Shown: positions 1 to 7,504 of the stretch, in pieces | Layout of the letters: each line of letters begins with the position of its first letter | How positions within the stretch are numbered: the first letter of the stretch is position 1 | Assembly (NCBI GenBank): GCA_002344525.1 | Contig: DDTJ01000108.1 | Location: 139,639 to 164,262 of the forward strand | Source: Akkermansiaceae bacterium UBA2367 | Lineage (GTDB): Bacteria > Verrucomicrobiota > Verrucomicrobiia > Verrucomicrobiales > DEV007 | Length of the DNA: 24,624 nt | Reading direction: 5' to 3' | Made by a program: the position numbers and the translations under genes | Notes under the pieces: model-generated | What the model was told of the DNA's origin: nothing | Databases searched by the model: none | The model's input: the letters and a program-made list of their open reading frames with translations, nothing else

Positions 1-9
1 GTAAGAGTA

Positions 10-73
10 GGGAGTCAGAGTAAGGAGGTGAGAAACCCATGACTCCCGACCCGTGACCCACAACCCCAAATGC
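10..73 (+). repeat. Heptamer tandem repeat before the first gene
   Basis: From position 39 the sequence reads as consecutive 7-mers: ATGACTC, CCGACCC, GTGACCC, ACAACCC. It runs straight into the start codon at 70. GGGAGTCA at 10-17 is the perfect inverse of TGACTCCC at 40-47, so the upstream part can fold back on the first heptamer. The same 7-mer family recurs at 3021-3055 (minus strand) and 18621-18669, each time immediately upstream of, or across, a start codon and in the same orientation as the gene that follows. Confidence 0.7.
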
Positions 74-984
74 AAACCCGCCCCGTCACCCCCTCCGACC
101 TCGCCCGCTCCGTCATCGCCGTGCCCCCGCTGGCTCGCGACGCCGACCTGAAATTCCACCGGACCGAAAACGAGAAGATCATCCGCCACATCGAAGCCGG
201 AGGCGTGGACATCCTCCTCTACGGCGGCAACGCCAACTTCTACCACCTCGCCCCGAGCGAATACGAGTCCATCCTCGACGAACTCGCCGACCTTGCCGCG
301 CCGGAAACCCTCGTCATCCCCTCCGCCGGACCGGCCTACGGGGTTATGATGGACCAAGCCGATCTCCTCAAGAGCACCGCCTTCCCCACCGTGATGGTCC
401 TGCCGCATCAGGGCCTGACCACCTCCGAAGGCGTCGTGAAAGGACTCAGCCGCTTCGCCGAGAAGATCGGACGCCCCATCGTCCTCTATATCAAATACGG
501 CGACTACATCGCCGTCGAGGGAGCCAAGGAACTCGTCGACGCCGGACTCGTCTCCTGGATCAAATACGCCATCGTCCGCGAGAACCCCGCCGACGACCCC
601 TACCTCGCCCGCCTCGTCGACGCCGTCGATCCGAAAATCATCGTCAGCGGCATCGGCGAACAGCCCGTCATCGACCACCTCGTCGGCTTCAAAGTGAACG
701 GCTTCACCGCCGGCTGCGTTTGCGTCCGCCCCGATCTCAGCGACCGCCTCCTCAAAGCCGTGCAGGCGGGCGACTTGGAGCTGGCGCGGAAGATCCAAGC
801 CCTCTTCAAACCGCTTGAGGACTTGCGCAACGGCATCAACCCCGTCCGCGTCCTCCACGAAGCCGTCCGCCTCGCCGGCATCGCCGACACCGGCCCCGCC
901 CTGCCGCTCTTGAGCGGGCTGACGCCGGAGCAGGAGGCGCAGGTGGAGGAGGCCGCGAAGGCACTGCTCGCCGCCTCGCTCTGA
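70..984 (+). CDS. Dihydrodipicolinate synthase (DapA) family aldolase/lyase
   Basis: A 304-residue protein of the DapA/N-acetylneuraminate lyase TIM-barrel superfamily, whose members form a Schiff base between a lysine and a 2-oxo acid such as pyruvate. Visible landmarks are YGGNANFY (51-58) where the family's GTTGE-type loop lies, a tyrosine at about 140 (VLYIK), the probable Schiff-base lysine at about 165 (SWIKYAI), and GFTAG near 211-215 in the position of the usual G-x-x-G loop. Length is normal for the family (about 290-310). The substrate loop is atypical, so this need not be the lysine-pathway enzyme; another sugar-acid or keto-acid aldolase is equally possible. The ATG at 70 directly follows the heptamer repeat and no clear Shine-Dalgarno is seen. 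A hairpin follows the stop. Confidence 0.85.
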   Translation: MQTRPVTPSDLARSVIAVPPLARDADLKFHRTENEKIIRHIEAGGVDILLYGGNANFYHLAPSEYESILDELADLAAPETLVIPSAGPAYGVMMDQADLLKSTAFPTVMVLPHQGLTTSEGVVKGLSRFAEKIGRPIVLYIKYGDYIAVEGAKELVDAGLVSWIKYAIVRENPADDPYLARLVDAVDPKIIVSGIGEQPVIDHLVGFKVNGFTAGCVCVRPDLSDRLLKAVQAGDLELARKIQALFKPLEDLRNGINPVRVLHEAVRLAGIADTGPALPLLSGLTPEQEAQVEEAAKALLAASL

Positions 985-1016
985 AACGGCGCGGAGGGGC
1001 CTTTCCGCTCCGTTTC
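983..1016. terminator. Hairpin between convergent genes
   Basis: GAAACGG (983-989) pairs with CCGTTTC (1010-1016), and after one mismatch GCGGA pairs with TCCGC, around a short loop. It begins inside the stop codon of the aldolase gene. There is no clear T-run, so if it terminates it is a bidirectional or Rho-assisted structure between the convergent genes. Confidence 0.45.
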
Positions 1017-1104
1017 GCTCCCTCGCCAGTTCGGCATTTTGTGCTTTTCGCGCTTTTTCGCGGCCAAATTTCCCGATGGTTGGCTCTTGGGCGCGGCAGA
1101 CCTC

Positions 1105-1491
1105 CTAGTCTAGCAAAGCAGAGTCAATCCCCGCACCTTCGTCCGGTGGATCATCGTCGATCTCTCCTGCAATGGCGAGAAGCCTCGCGGCGTATCCCCG
1201 CAGGAACCTCCGATAAGCGGCCGAACGCCCGCATCGGATGCCGAAACGCGAATAGAGCGGCACCATGATGGCCGCAACGCCACCAGCTGCGCCAAGCAAC
1301 ATGCCCGAGGCCATGACAAGCATGAAAGTGATGAAGGCTGGATGCGTGCGCTGGGGCGGATTGCCCAATGCCGTATCCAAAACCGAGGAACCCCAAATCG
1401 CCACGCACAATCCAGCGGCGGCGAAGATGCCGAGGAACATCGAGACGGTCACCCCGATAAGGCCGACAACGGAAATGATGGGCTTAATCAT
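1105..1491 (-). CDS. Small hypothetical membrane protein
   Basis: Unrecognised 128-residue protein. Residues 4-37 are strongly hydrophobic with glycine and alanine (one or two tight membrane spans) and residues 53-80 form another hydrophobic span. The C-terminal 45 residues are polar, with basic residues (RRFLRGYAAR) and then an acidic tail. Inner-membrane location is likely. It starts 38 nt downstream of the stop of the next minus-strand gene, so the two are probably cotranscribed. The ATG at 1491 is the natural start because the first span begins right after it. No function can be assigned. Confidence 0.6.
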   Translation of the reverse strand: MIKPIISVVGLIGVTVSMFLGIFAAAGLCVAIWGSSVLDTALGNPPQRTHPAFITFMLVMASGMLLGAAGGVAAIMVPLYSRFGIRCGRSAAYRRFLRGYAARLLAIAGEIDDDPPDEGAGIDSALLD

Positions 1492-1529
1492 GGTGATCGA
1501 GAAGTCATTAGGCTGGTTCCGTTTTACGC

Positions 1530-1928
1530 TTATTTGTCTCGCCCATAAATCCTAACTTTGGCCTCCTCGAATGAAATGAGTTTCGCTTCCCCGATGGGCT
1601 GAAACCTTTCGGGTATCTCCATATCCCCTGGATCTCGAACCCAACCGACGAAGGTCCTTTTCTCGTCGAAGTAGTATCTGGGGGATGACGAAGGAATCGA
1701 AATCACCCCATAATCGGAGGGGCTTCCCGTAAATTCCATCAACGTTCCGTCGCGTGCATCAAACACTCGAACAAGTCCTTCGCGCGAAAGCTTGTCCGCG
1801 AATTCATCGAAATGCCTTGCGCCCCCCGGCGAAACATGTCGATGATACATCACTTCTGAAAAGCCGAAACATGAAATCACGAGAAGCACAACAACGATTT
1901 CCATGATTCGAGATCGCGTGAGTTTCAT
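1530..1928 (-). CDS. Hypothetical membrane-anchored protein
   Basis: Unrecognised protein of 132 residues if it starts at the ATG at 1928; an in-frame GTG at 1943 would add five residues. The N-terminus is MKLTRSR followed by a hydrophobic stretch at about 9-24 (VVVLLVISCFGF), which is either an uncleaved anchor or a signal peptide. The rest is soluble, with aromatic and acidic residues (YYFDEKRTFVGWVRDPGD), and probably faces the periplasm. It precedes the small membrane protein at 1105-1491 on the same strand. Base composition here is less GC-rich than in the neighbouring metabolic genes, which may indicate a recent accessory pair. Confidence 0.6.
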   Translation of the reverse strand: MKLTRSRIMEIVVVLLVISCFGFSEVMYHRHVSPGGARHFDEFADKLSREGLVRVFDARDGTLMEFTGSPSDYGVISIPSSSPRYYFDEKRTFVGWVRDPGDMEIPERFQPIGEAKLISFEEAKVRIYGRDK

Positions 1929-2085
1929 TTCTTCATCAAACACTGATAATCGCCCACCTTCCTGTCGTCAGCCGAGCTTCCCCGCCTCGACAGACTCCCC
2001 TCAGAAAACCGGATTTCCCCCTACCGGTCAAGACTTATCGCCTCTTCGTCCCGCCCTTCGGGACTTCGGATTTCGATTTTCCCCG

Positions 2086-3020
<935 letters not shown>

Positions 3021-3027
<7 letters not shown>

Positions 3028-3055
3028 GGGTCACGGGTCACGGGTGATGGTCCAC
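3021..3055 (-). repeat. Heptamer tandem repeat across a stop/start junction
   Basis: On the minus strand the sequence is GTGGACC, ATCACCC, GTGACCC, GTGACCC, ATGACCC. The last unit supplies both the start codon of the deacetylase gene and the TGA stop of the DUF3592 gene. The repeat therefore encodes the last residues of the upstream protein (VTRDP). Same family and relative orientation as 39-73 and 18621-18669. Confidence 0.75.
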
Positions 3056-3566
3056 GAGTGGATTTTCGGAAGAGGGCGGACCAAACCATGCCCGCGCCGC
3101 CGACGATGAAGACGCAAGGGAACCAGAGGGTGTAGAGGGCGGCCTTCGAATCCTTTTTCAACACGACGAGTTCGGGCGCGTCGGGATCGAGATGGCAGAC
3201 CGTCTCCGTACCGACGGGGTATTGATCGAGCCGGCGCTTGAGCTTGCGCGGATCGCCCGCCTCGGTGGGAAGGCGCTTGTAGCGTTCGCCGACGTAGTCG
3301 TGGCCGCGCCACTGGTAGCGGTAGGCGATCCGCAGGACGTATTTCGGCAGACCGCGCTGGTTGAACTGGGTGTCGTCGATGGAGATGGACTCGATGCGGC
3401 AGGGCGCCTCGACCCAGCCGTCCATCCGCGCGGCGCGGAGGTAGGCGTTCCACAGGTAGGTGACGAAAATCCAGCCCACGCCGACGAGGAGCAGGCCCAC
3501 CACGATTTTCCAAAGACGTCCGGCGAGGTTGCGGGGAGGCGGGGATGGGATGGGCTCGTTTTTCAC
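3024..3566 (-). CDS. DUF3592 domain membrane protein
   Basis: A 180-residue protein with one N-terminal membrane span (about 19-38, IVVGLLLVGVGWIFVTYLW) and a second near residues 145-165 (YTLWFPCVFIVGGAGMVWSAL). Between them is an extracytoplasmic beta-rich domain starting with the typical DUF3592 phrase 'GWVEAPCRIES', continuing with 'YRYQWRGHDYVGERY' and ending 'CHLDPDAPELVVL'. This order and length fit DUF3592; the family has no established biochemical role. Start is GTG at 3566 (VKNEP); no upstream ATG fits. The last codons are supplied by a heptamer repeat and the stop overlaps the start of the deacetylase gene by four bases. Confidence 0.8.
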
Positions 3567-3600
3567 GTCGCAGAATGGTCGGACATGCGTAGCTTAGCGC

Positions 3601-4056
3601 ATGAGCGAATTATCCCAACAGATTACCGAGGACATGAAGACGGCGATGCGCGACAAGAACACCGTCGCCCTGAACACGATCCGCATGCTGCGGTCCTCGA
3701 TCAAGAACGCCGCCATCGAGAAGGGCGGAGCCGACGCCGAGCTGACCGACCCCGAGGTCGTCGCCGTGATCCGCCGCGAGGTGAAGAAGCGCCAAGACGC
3801 CATCGAGCAATACACCGCCGGGGGACGCCCCGAGCTGGCCGAGCAGGAGGAGGCGGAGATCGCGGTGCTGCAAGGCTACCTGCCCGAGCCGCTGGGCGAG
3901 GCCGAACTGGCCGCGATCATCGACGCCGCCATCGCCGAGACCGGGGCGACCTCGCGCAAGGAGATGGGCGCGGTGATGAAGCTGGTGCAGGAGCGCACCG
4001 CCGGACGCGCCGACGGCAAAGCCCTCTCGCAAGCGGTAATGGCGAAGCTGGGGTGA
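3601..4056 (+). CDS. yqeY: GatB/YqeY domain protein
   Basis: A 151-residue stand-alone YqeY protein, homologous to the C-terminal tRNA-binding tail of the amidotransferase subunit GatB. Typical features are the N-terminal helix 'LSQQITEDMKTAMRDKN', 'LNTIRMLRSSIKNAAIEK', the central 'VIRREVKKRQDAIEQYTAGGRPELAEQE' and 'LQGYLPEPLGEAEL', followed by the C-terminal 'GAVMKLVQERTAGRADGK'. Length matches the family (about 147-150). Its role is thought to concern tRNA-dependent amidation or tRNA binding, but it is not firmly established. It is divergent from the DUF3592 gene with only 34 nt between start codons, so both promoters must lie in or overlap that gap. No Shine-Dalgarno is seen. Confidence 0.92.
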   Translation: MSELSQQITEDMKTAMRDKNTVALNTIRMLRSSIKNAAIEKGGADAELTDPEVVAVIRREVKKRQDAIEQYTAGGRPELAEQEEAEIAVLQGYLPEPLGEAELAAIIDAAIAETGATSRKEMGAVMKLVQERTAGRADGKALSQAVMAKLG

Positions 4057-4087
4057 ATTCCTCCGCTTTTCCTTTCATTCATATGCT

Positions 4088-4170
4088 TTCGCGCCTTGTT
4101 CGCGGAAATCCGCGTTTCCCTTCTTTTTTGAACGCGAATTGGCGCGAATGGCCGCAAATCTCCGCAAATC
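4088..4170. repeat. Decamer repeat cluster, two opposed arms
   Basis: From 4131 four 10-mers run in register: AACGCGAATT, GGCGCGAATG, GCCGCAAATC, TCCGCAAATC. The left part (4088-4120) carries the same kind of units on the opposite strand and includes the perfect hairpin CGCGGA-AA-TCCGCG. The block fills the gap between yqeY and ispD and has no coding signal. I read it as a dispersed short-period repeat of unknown role. Confidence 0.55.
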
Positions 4171-4191
4171 CATGCCGATGAAGGCGTTTTC

Positions 4192-4902
4192 ATGACCACC
4201 CGTATGAAGGTCTCGGCCATCCTCGTCGCTGCCGGGAGCAGCCGCCGCATGGGCTTCGACAAGCTCGCGGCCGATCTCGCGGGCGAGAGCGTGCTGGTGC
4301 GTTCGCTCCTCGCTTTCGCGGCTTGCCCGGAAGTCGCGGAAATCCGTGTGGTGACGACGCCAAGGAAGATCGCCGAAACGACGGCAGCGGCGCAGCGCCT
4401 CGGTGTCTCGAAATTCGTCGAGGCCATCCCCGGCGGGGCGGAGCGCCATCTCTCGGTCCACGCCGGGCTGGAACGGGTCGATGCGGCCTGCGATCTCGTC
4501 GCGGTCCACGACGCGGCCCGCCCGCTGGTGACCCCGGCGGCGATCGCCCGCTGCGCCGCCGTCGCGGCGGAGCACGGGGCCGCCACCCTCGCCCATCGCA
4601 TCGCCGACACCCTGAAGCGAGGCAACGCCGACGGCGAAGTCGCCGGGGCGGTCTCGCGCGAGGACCTCTGGGCGATGGAGACGCCGCAGATTTTCTCCGC
4701 CGCCCTGCTGCGCGAAGCCTACGCCGCCGTGCTCGCGAAAGGCGAAACGGTGACGGACGAAGTCTCCGCCGTCGCCGGGATCGGCCATGTCGTGAAGCTG
4801 GTGGAGAACTCCGAGCCGAATTTCAAGATCACCGTCCCCGGCGACCTCGCCGTGGCGGCAGCGATGTTGGAGGCGGCGTCTCGCCACTCCAGTGAACGGT
4901 GA
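4192..4902 (+). CDS. ispD: 2-C-methyl-D-erythritol 4-phosphate cytidylyltransferase
   Basis: A 236-residue nucleotidyltransferase of the non-mevalonate isoprenoid pathway. It couples CTP with methylerythritol phosphate to give CDP-methylerythritol and pyrophosphate. The N-terminal CTP-binding loop is clear: ILVAAGSSRRMG..DK (10-24). Further IspD landmarks are PGGAERHLSV (about 85-94), VAVHDAARPLV (about 106-116, the metal/CTP-binding DAARP), 'WAMETPQIF' (the conserved TPQ.F) and 'VTDEVSAV', then 'VENSEPNFKITVPGDL' (IK[VI]T-type end). An ATG at 4204 (MKVSAIL) is an alternative start. No ispF follows; the next genes are on the other strand. All key motifs are intact, so the assignment is secure. 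Confidence 0.95.
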   Translation: MTTRMKVSAILVAAGSSRRMGFDKLAADLAGESVLVRSLLAFAACPEVAEIRVVTTPRKIAETTAAAQRLGVSKFVEAIPGGAERHLSVHAGLERVDAACDLVAVHDAARPLVTPAAIARCAAVAAEHGAATLAHRIADTLKRGNADGEVAGAVSREDLWAMETPQIFSAALLREAYAAVLAKGETVTDEVSAVAGIGHVVKLVENSEPNFKITVPGDLAVAAAMLEAASRHSSER

Positions 4903-4988
4903 ACGAAGGATGGAGGCGCTGTCGTCGGGGTCGGACAACCAAGGCCACCTGCTTGGATTGGATTCGCCCTTCCATGAGAAAGCCGGAG

Positions 4989-5372
4989 TCATAGGCCATC
5001 GAATAGCGATCCTACAGCCGAAGCAATTCCTTTGACCGCAAGCCCTGCAACTTCCGCCGCATCCATCACATCCATGGAATCCAGTATTCTCGACAAAGTT
5101 CTTCGCACGCCAAAAATGCCGAAAAACATCATCGAAATCGAGAAAATCAATAATGTGATACCATAACCACCCGAATCGCTCGTGAAACAATAATAACTTG
5201 TGATAGAGGCAATCACTCCGACGGCGAAAAATCCAATCCGAAGCGGATTGGGAAGAATCTGAACTTTGATGTTCCGTAGTTCAGCCTCGCTGAGCACATG
5301 CCCTTCTTTGATGGAGGCGCGGATACCAGCCTTTTGGATTCTCTTGGCCAGCCGCTCAGATTTCCGATCCAT
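4989..5372 (-). CDS. Hypothetical membrane protein
   Basis: Unrecognised protein, 127 residues from the ATG at 5372; a TTG at 5402 would add ten. The N-terminal 40 residues are basic and helical (MDRKSERLAKRIQKAGIR). Two hydrophobic spans follow (about 47-63 and 69-88, LLIFSISMMFFGIFGV), then a small amphipathic C-terminal part with SILDSMDVMDAAEVAGL. It lies 42 nt downstream of the QueD-like gene on the same strand (12 nt if the TTG is used). Base composition is lower in GC than the flanking genes, suggesting an accessory gene. No function assigned. Confidence 0.6.
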   Translation of the reverse strand: MDRKSERLAKRIQKAGIRASIKEGHVLSEAELRNIKVQILPNPLRIGFFAVGVIASITSYYCFTSDSGGYGITLLIFSISMMFFGIFGVRRTLSRILDSMDVMDAAEVAGLAVKGIASAVGSLFDGL

Positions 5373-5414
5373 GTGGAATGTGATTTTCGCCGAACCAACC
5401 AATCCGGCAACCCG

Positions 5415-5870
5415 TCACGCCACATACTCCGCCCACGAGCCCGAGGTCTCCCACACTTTCACCGAGACGACGCGGACGCTCTCACGGAGGGGGAAGCCGG
5501 GAAGCTCCTTGGCCCGGTAGTTCGAGAGCGAGTCGGAGAGATGCCGGAAGAGGTCGCGGGCGAGGACCTCGGTGGTGGGATCCTCCGAGTCGTAGCCGAC
5601 GACGCGGTCGCCGTAGCGGGCCTTGAACTCGGCGTAGGCGGGATCGGCGGTGTTCATGCAGAGGGCATGGTCGTAGCGTTCGAGCCAGCCGGCGAGGGAG
5701 AGCTTCAGCACCTTGAAATCGCAGACCATTTCGCGTTCGTCGAGTTCGTCGGCTTCGAGGACGCATTCCACCTTGCGCGAGTGGCCGTGGGGAAAGCGGC
5801 ACTTGTCGGGATGCTTGCTCAGCATGTGACCGTTTTCGATCTCGAAGATTCTGCAGACGCGGTAGGGCAT
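5415..5870 (-). CDS. queD: 6-carboxytetrahydropterin synthase / 6-pyruvoyl-tetrahydropterin synthase family (QueD)
   Basis: A 151-residue T-fold enzyme that converts dihydroneopterin triphosphate, in queuosine/7-deazaguanine or pterin biosynthesis. Zinc ligands are H15 (ENGHML) and H28/H30 (FPHGH), with the nucleophilic cysteine C24 in the C-x-x-x-H-G-H motif. The family's D-H pair appears as YDHALCMN (66-73), followed by PTTEVLA (98-104, the usual PT.E..A) and the C-terminal 'VKVWETSGSWAEY' with the substrate-binding glutamate. The ATG at 5870 was chosen because the homologous N-terminus MPYRVCRIFEIENGH begins there; the longer frame upstream has no conserved character. No queC or queE is near, so the exact pathway is inferred. 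The symbol is used for the family. Confidence 0.88.
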   Translation of the reverse strand: MPYRVCRIFEIENGHMLSKHPDKCRFPHGHSRKVECVLEADELDEREMVCDFKVLKLSLAGWLERYDHALCMNTADPAYAEFKARYGDRVVGYDSEDPTTEVLARDLFRHLSDSLSNYRAKELPGFPLRESVRVVSVKVWETSGSWAEYVA

Positions 5871-5983
5871 GGGAACGGGGGAAAAAGAAACCCCTTCGCA
5901 CGAGCCGCGCCGAACGCAAGCCGGGATCGACCGCCCCCGGCATTCGCCCCCATCTGCCATCCGCCCGACCGGCGGCACCCCCG

Positions 5984-7465
5984 TCACTCCAGCCGCTCAA
6001 GCTGACCGATCCCGTATTGCATCAACTGCTGGTTGACGAGGCGGGAGACGCGGTCGTCGACGTAGATCACCATCGGGTAGTCGTCGAACTCGATGGTGTG
6101 GAGCCCGTCCGCGGGCACGGCGGCGAAGGCGTCGGCGAGATCCCGGATGTTCTTGATGAAGGCCCCGTTCACCTTGGTCACTACGACGGAGCTGACCGCC
6201 TCGTAGCCGAGGGTGCTGGGGGTCTTGAGGACGTTGCTGAGGAAGACGAGCTTCTCGCGGCCCTCCTCCTCGTAGGGTTGCGGGTCGGCGTTGGCGTAGA
6301 CGAGGTTGAAGGGGGCGCGGTTCGTCCAGTCCTCGCCCCAGCTTTCGAGGTAGGGCAGGGTCAGTTCCTGGAAGATCAGCCCGCCGAAGATGAGGTATTT
6401 CGGCCCCCGGTCGAACATGTAGGGGTCGATGAGGAAGTCCTCGGGGCGCTTGCGGACGAGGCTCACGTCGAGGCTGAGAGGCTCCCCGTCGCGGATCAGC
6501 TCGAATTTCACCGTGTCCCCCGCCTTGGCCGCGCCGCGGACGAGGTGGGAGAAGCTGAGCTTTCCGTATTCGGGATGGTCGTAGTTGCCGCGCGAGTCGA
6601 TGGCTTGGCCGTCGATGGAGAGGACGACGTCGCCCGGCTTCATCCCGGCGAGGTCGGCGGAGCTGCCTTTGCTGACTTCGCGGACGAAGATGCCGCCCTC
6701 CCGTCCATCGATTCCGGTGAACTCCCGCAGGGTCTCATCGAGAGTCGGGGCGAGGGAGATGCCGAGGTTGGGGAAGCCCTCGTAGGTCCCGTCGGCGAGG
6801 TCGGCGAGGAACGCCTTGATGATGGGGGCGGGCAGGACGCTGGCGGTCTGCTCCTTCGAGGAGTAGCTGAGGAGCATCCCGACGAGCTTGCCGCCCTTCA
6901 CCACCGGAAGGGTGAAGCTGTTGGTCCTCGCCTGGAGCGAGCCCTTCACCTGGTAGAGGAGGAAGACGGAGCCGGGGATGAAGTAGCGCCCCACATCGAC
7001 GCGCAGCACCTCGACCTCGGTGGAGACGCCGTCCCCGTTGTCCTCGACCTGCCAGACTTCGGCGGTCTCCCCCGGGGCGAGCGACTCGTCGAGGGCGAGG
7101 GGCTCGATGCCGTCGAAGACCTTGGTGTCCTGATCGACAGGCTCCAGCACGGCGAGGTTCGCCTCGTAGTCGATCCCAGCGATGCGGGCGGTGGCGCGGG
7201 CGCCGCTGGAGGGGTGCTCCAGTTCGAGGAAGGTCGAGTTCACGCACATCTCGGCGGTGATGAGGACGCGCCCGCCTTCGAGCATGGCGCCGAGGCCGCG
7301 TCGGGGGGTGGGGGCGCCCTTCTCCCAAGGGCGGAGGAAGCTGTAGCTCTGCAAGGTCGCGTTGACGCGGACGATGGATTTCTCGGGGGTCGATTTCTGC
7401 GCCGCCGCAGGCAGGGCGAAGGCGAGGACGGCGAGGCAGAGGGAAAGGGGGCGCAGTGAGGACAT
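5984..7465 (-). CDS. Deg/HtrA-like PDZ protein lacking catalytic His and Asp (probable pseudoprotease)
   Basis: A 493-residue exported protein: signal peptide 1-22 (cleavage after ALPAAA), a degenerate trypsin-like domain (about 30-225), PDZ1 (about 232-330) with GMKPGDVVLSIDG, and a C-terminal region (about 350-493) with 'YLIFGGLIFQELTLPYL' resembling the second PDZ of plant Deg-type proteases. By alignment with the adjacent active paralogue, the catalytic His is Glu72 (ITAEM for TNAHV), the Asp is Asn103 (EANLAVL for DCDLALL), Ser183 remains (TNSFTLP), but the glycines of GNSGGP are lost. It should therefore bind but not cut. It begins 39 nt after the stop of that paralogue, in the same operon, so a regulatory or scaffolding partner role is a fair inference. 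Confidence 0.88.
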   Translation of the reverse strand: MSSLRPLSLCLAVLAFALPAAAQKSTPEKSIVRVNATLQSYSFLRPWEKGAPTPRRGLGAMLEGGRVLITAEMCVNSTFLELEHPSSGARATARIAGIDYEANLAVLEPVDQDTKVFDGIEPLALDESLAPGETAEVWQVEDNGDGVSTEVEVLRVDVGRYFIPGSVFLLYQVKGSLQARTNSFTLPVVKGGKLVGMLLSYSSKEQTASVLPAPIIKAFLADLADGTYEGFPNLGISLAPTLDETLREFTGIDGREGGIFVREVSKGSSADLAGMKPGDVVLSIDGQAIDSRGNYDHPEYGKLSFSHLVRGAAKAGDTVKFELIRDGEPLSLDVSLVRKRPEDFLIDPYMFDRGPKYLIFGGLIFQELTLPYLESWGEDWTNRAPFNLVYANADPQPYEEEGREKLVFLSNVLKTPSTLGYEAVSSVVVTKVNGAFIKNIRDLADAFAAVPADGLHTIEFDDYPMVIYVDDRVSRLVNQQLMQYGIGQLERLE

Positions 7466-7504
7466 CGCGGAACAGGGTTCGGTCTGAGGGGAAAGAGGGT
7501 CGGG

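Noticed and set aside
4192..4215. Fourth heptamer-repeat copy at the ispD start (CATGACCACCCG)
   Set aside because: Only one unit resembles the consensus and no tandem structure follows.
5871..5990. preQ1 riboswitch before the QueD-like gene
   Set aside because: No conserved C-rich and A-rich preQ1 pattern with a pseudoknot is visible; the gap is only GC-rich sequence.
6017..7459. 480-codon plus-strand open frame opposite the pseudoprotease
   Set aside because: Antisense mirror of a GC-rich gene; composition is typical of a shadow (Gly, Glu, Val, Asp) and the minus frame has a signal peptide and PDZ domains.
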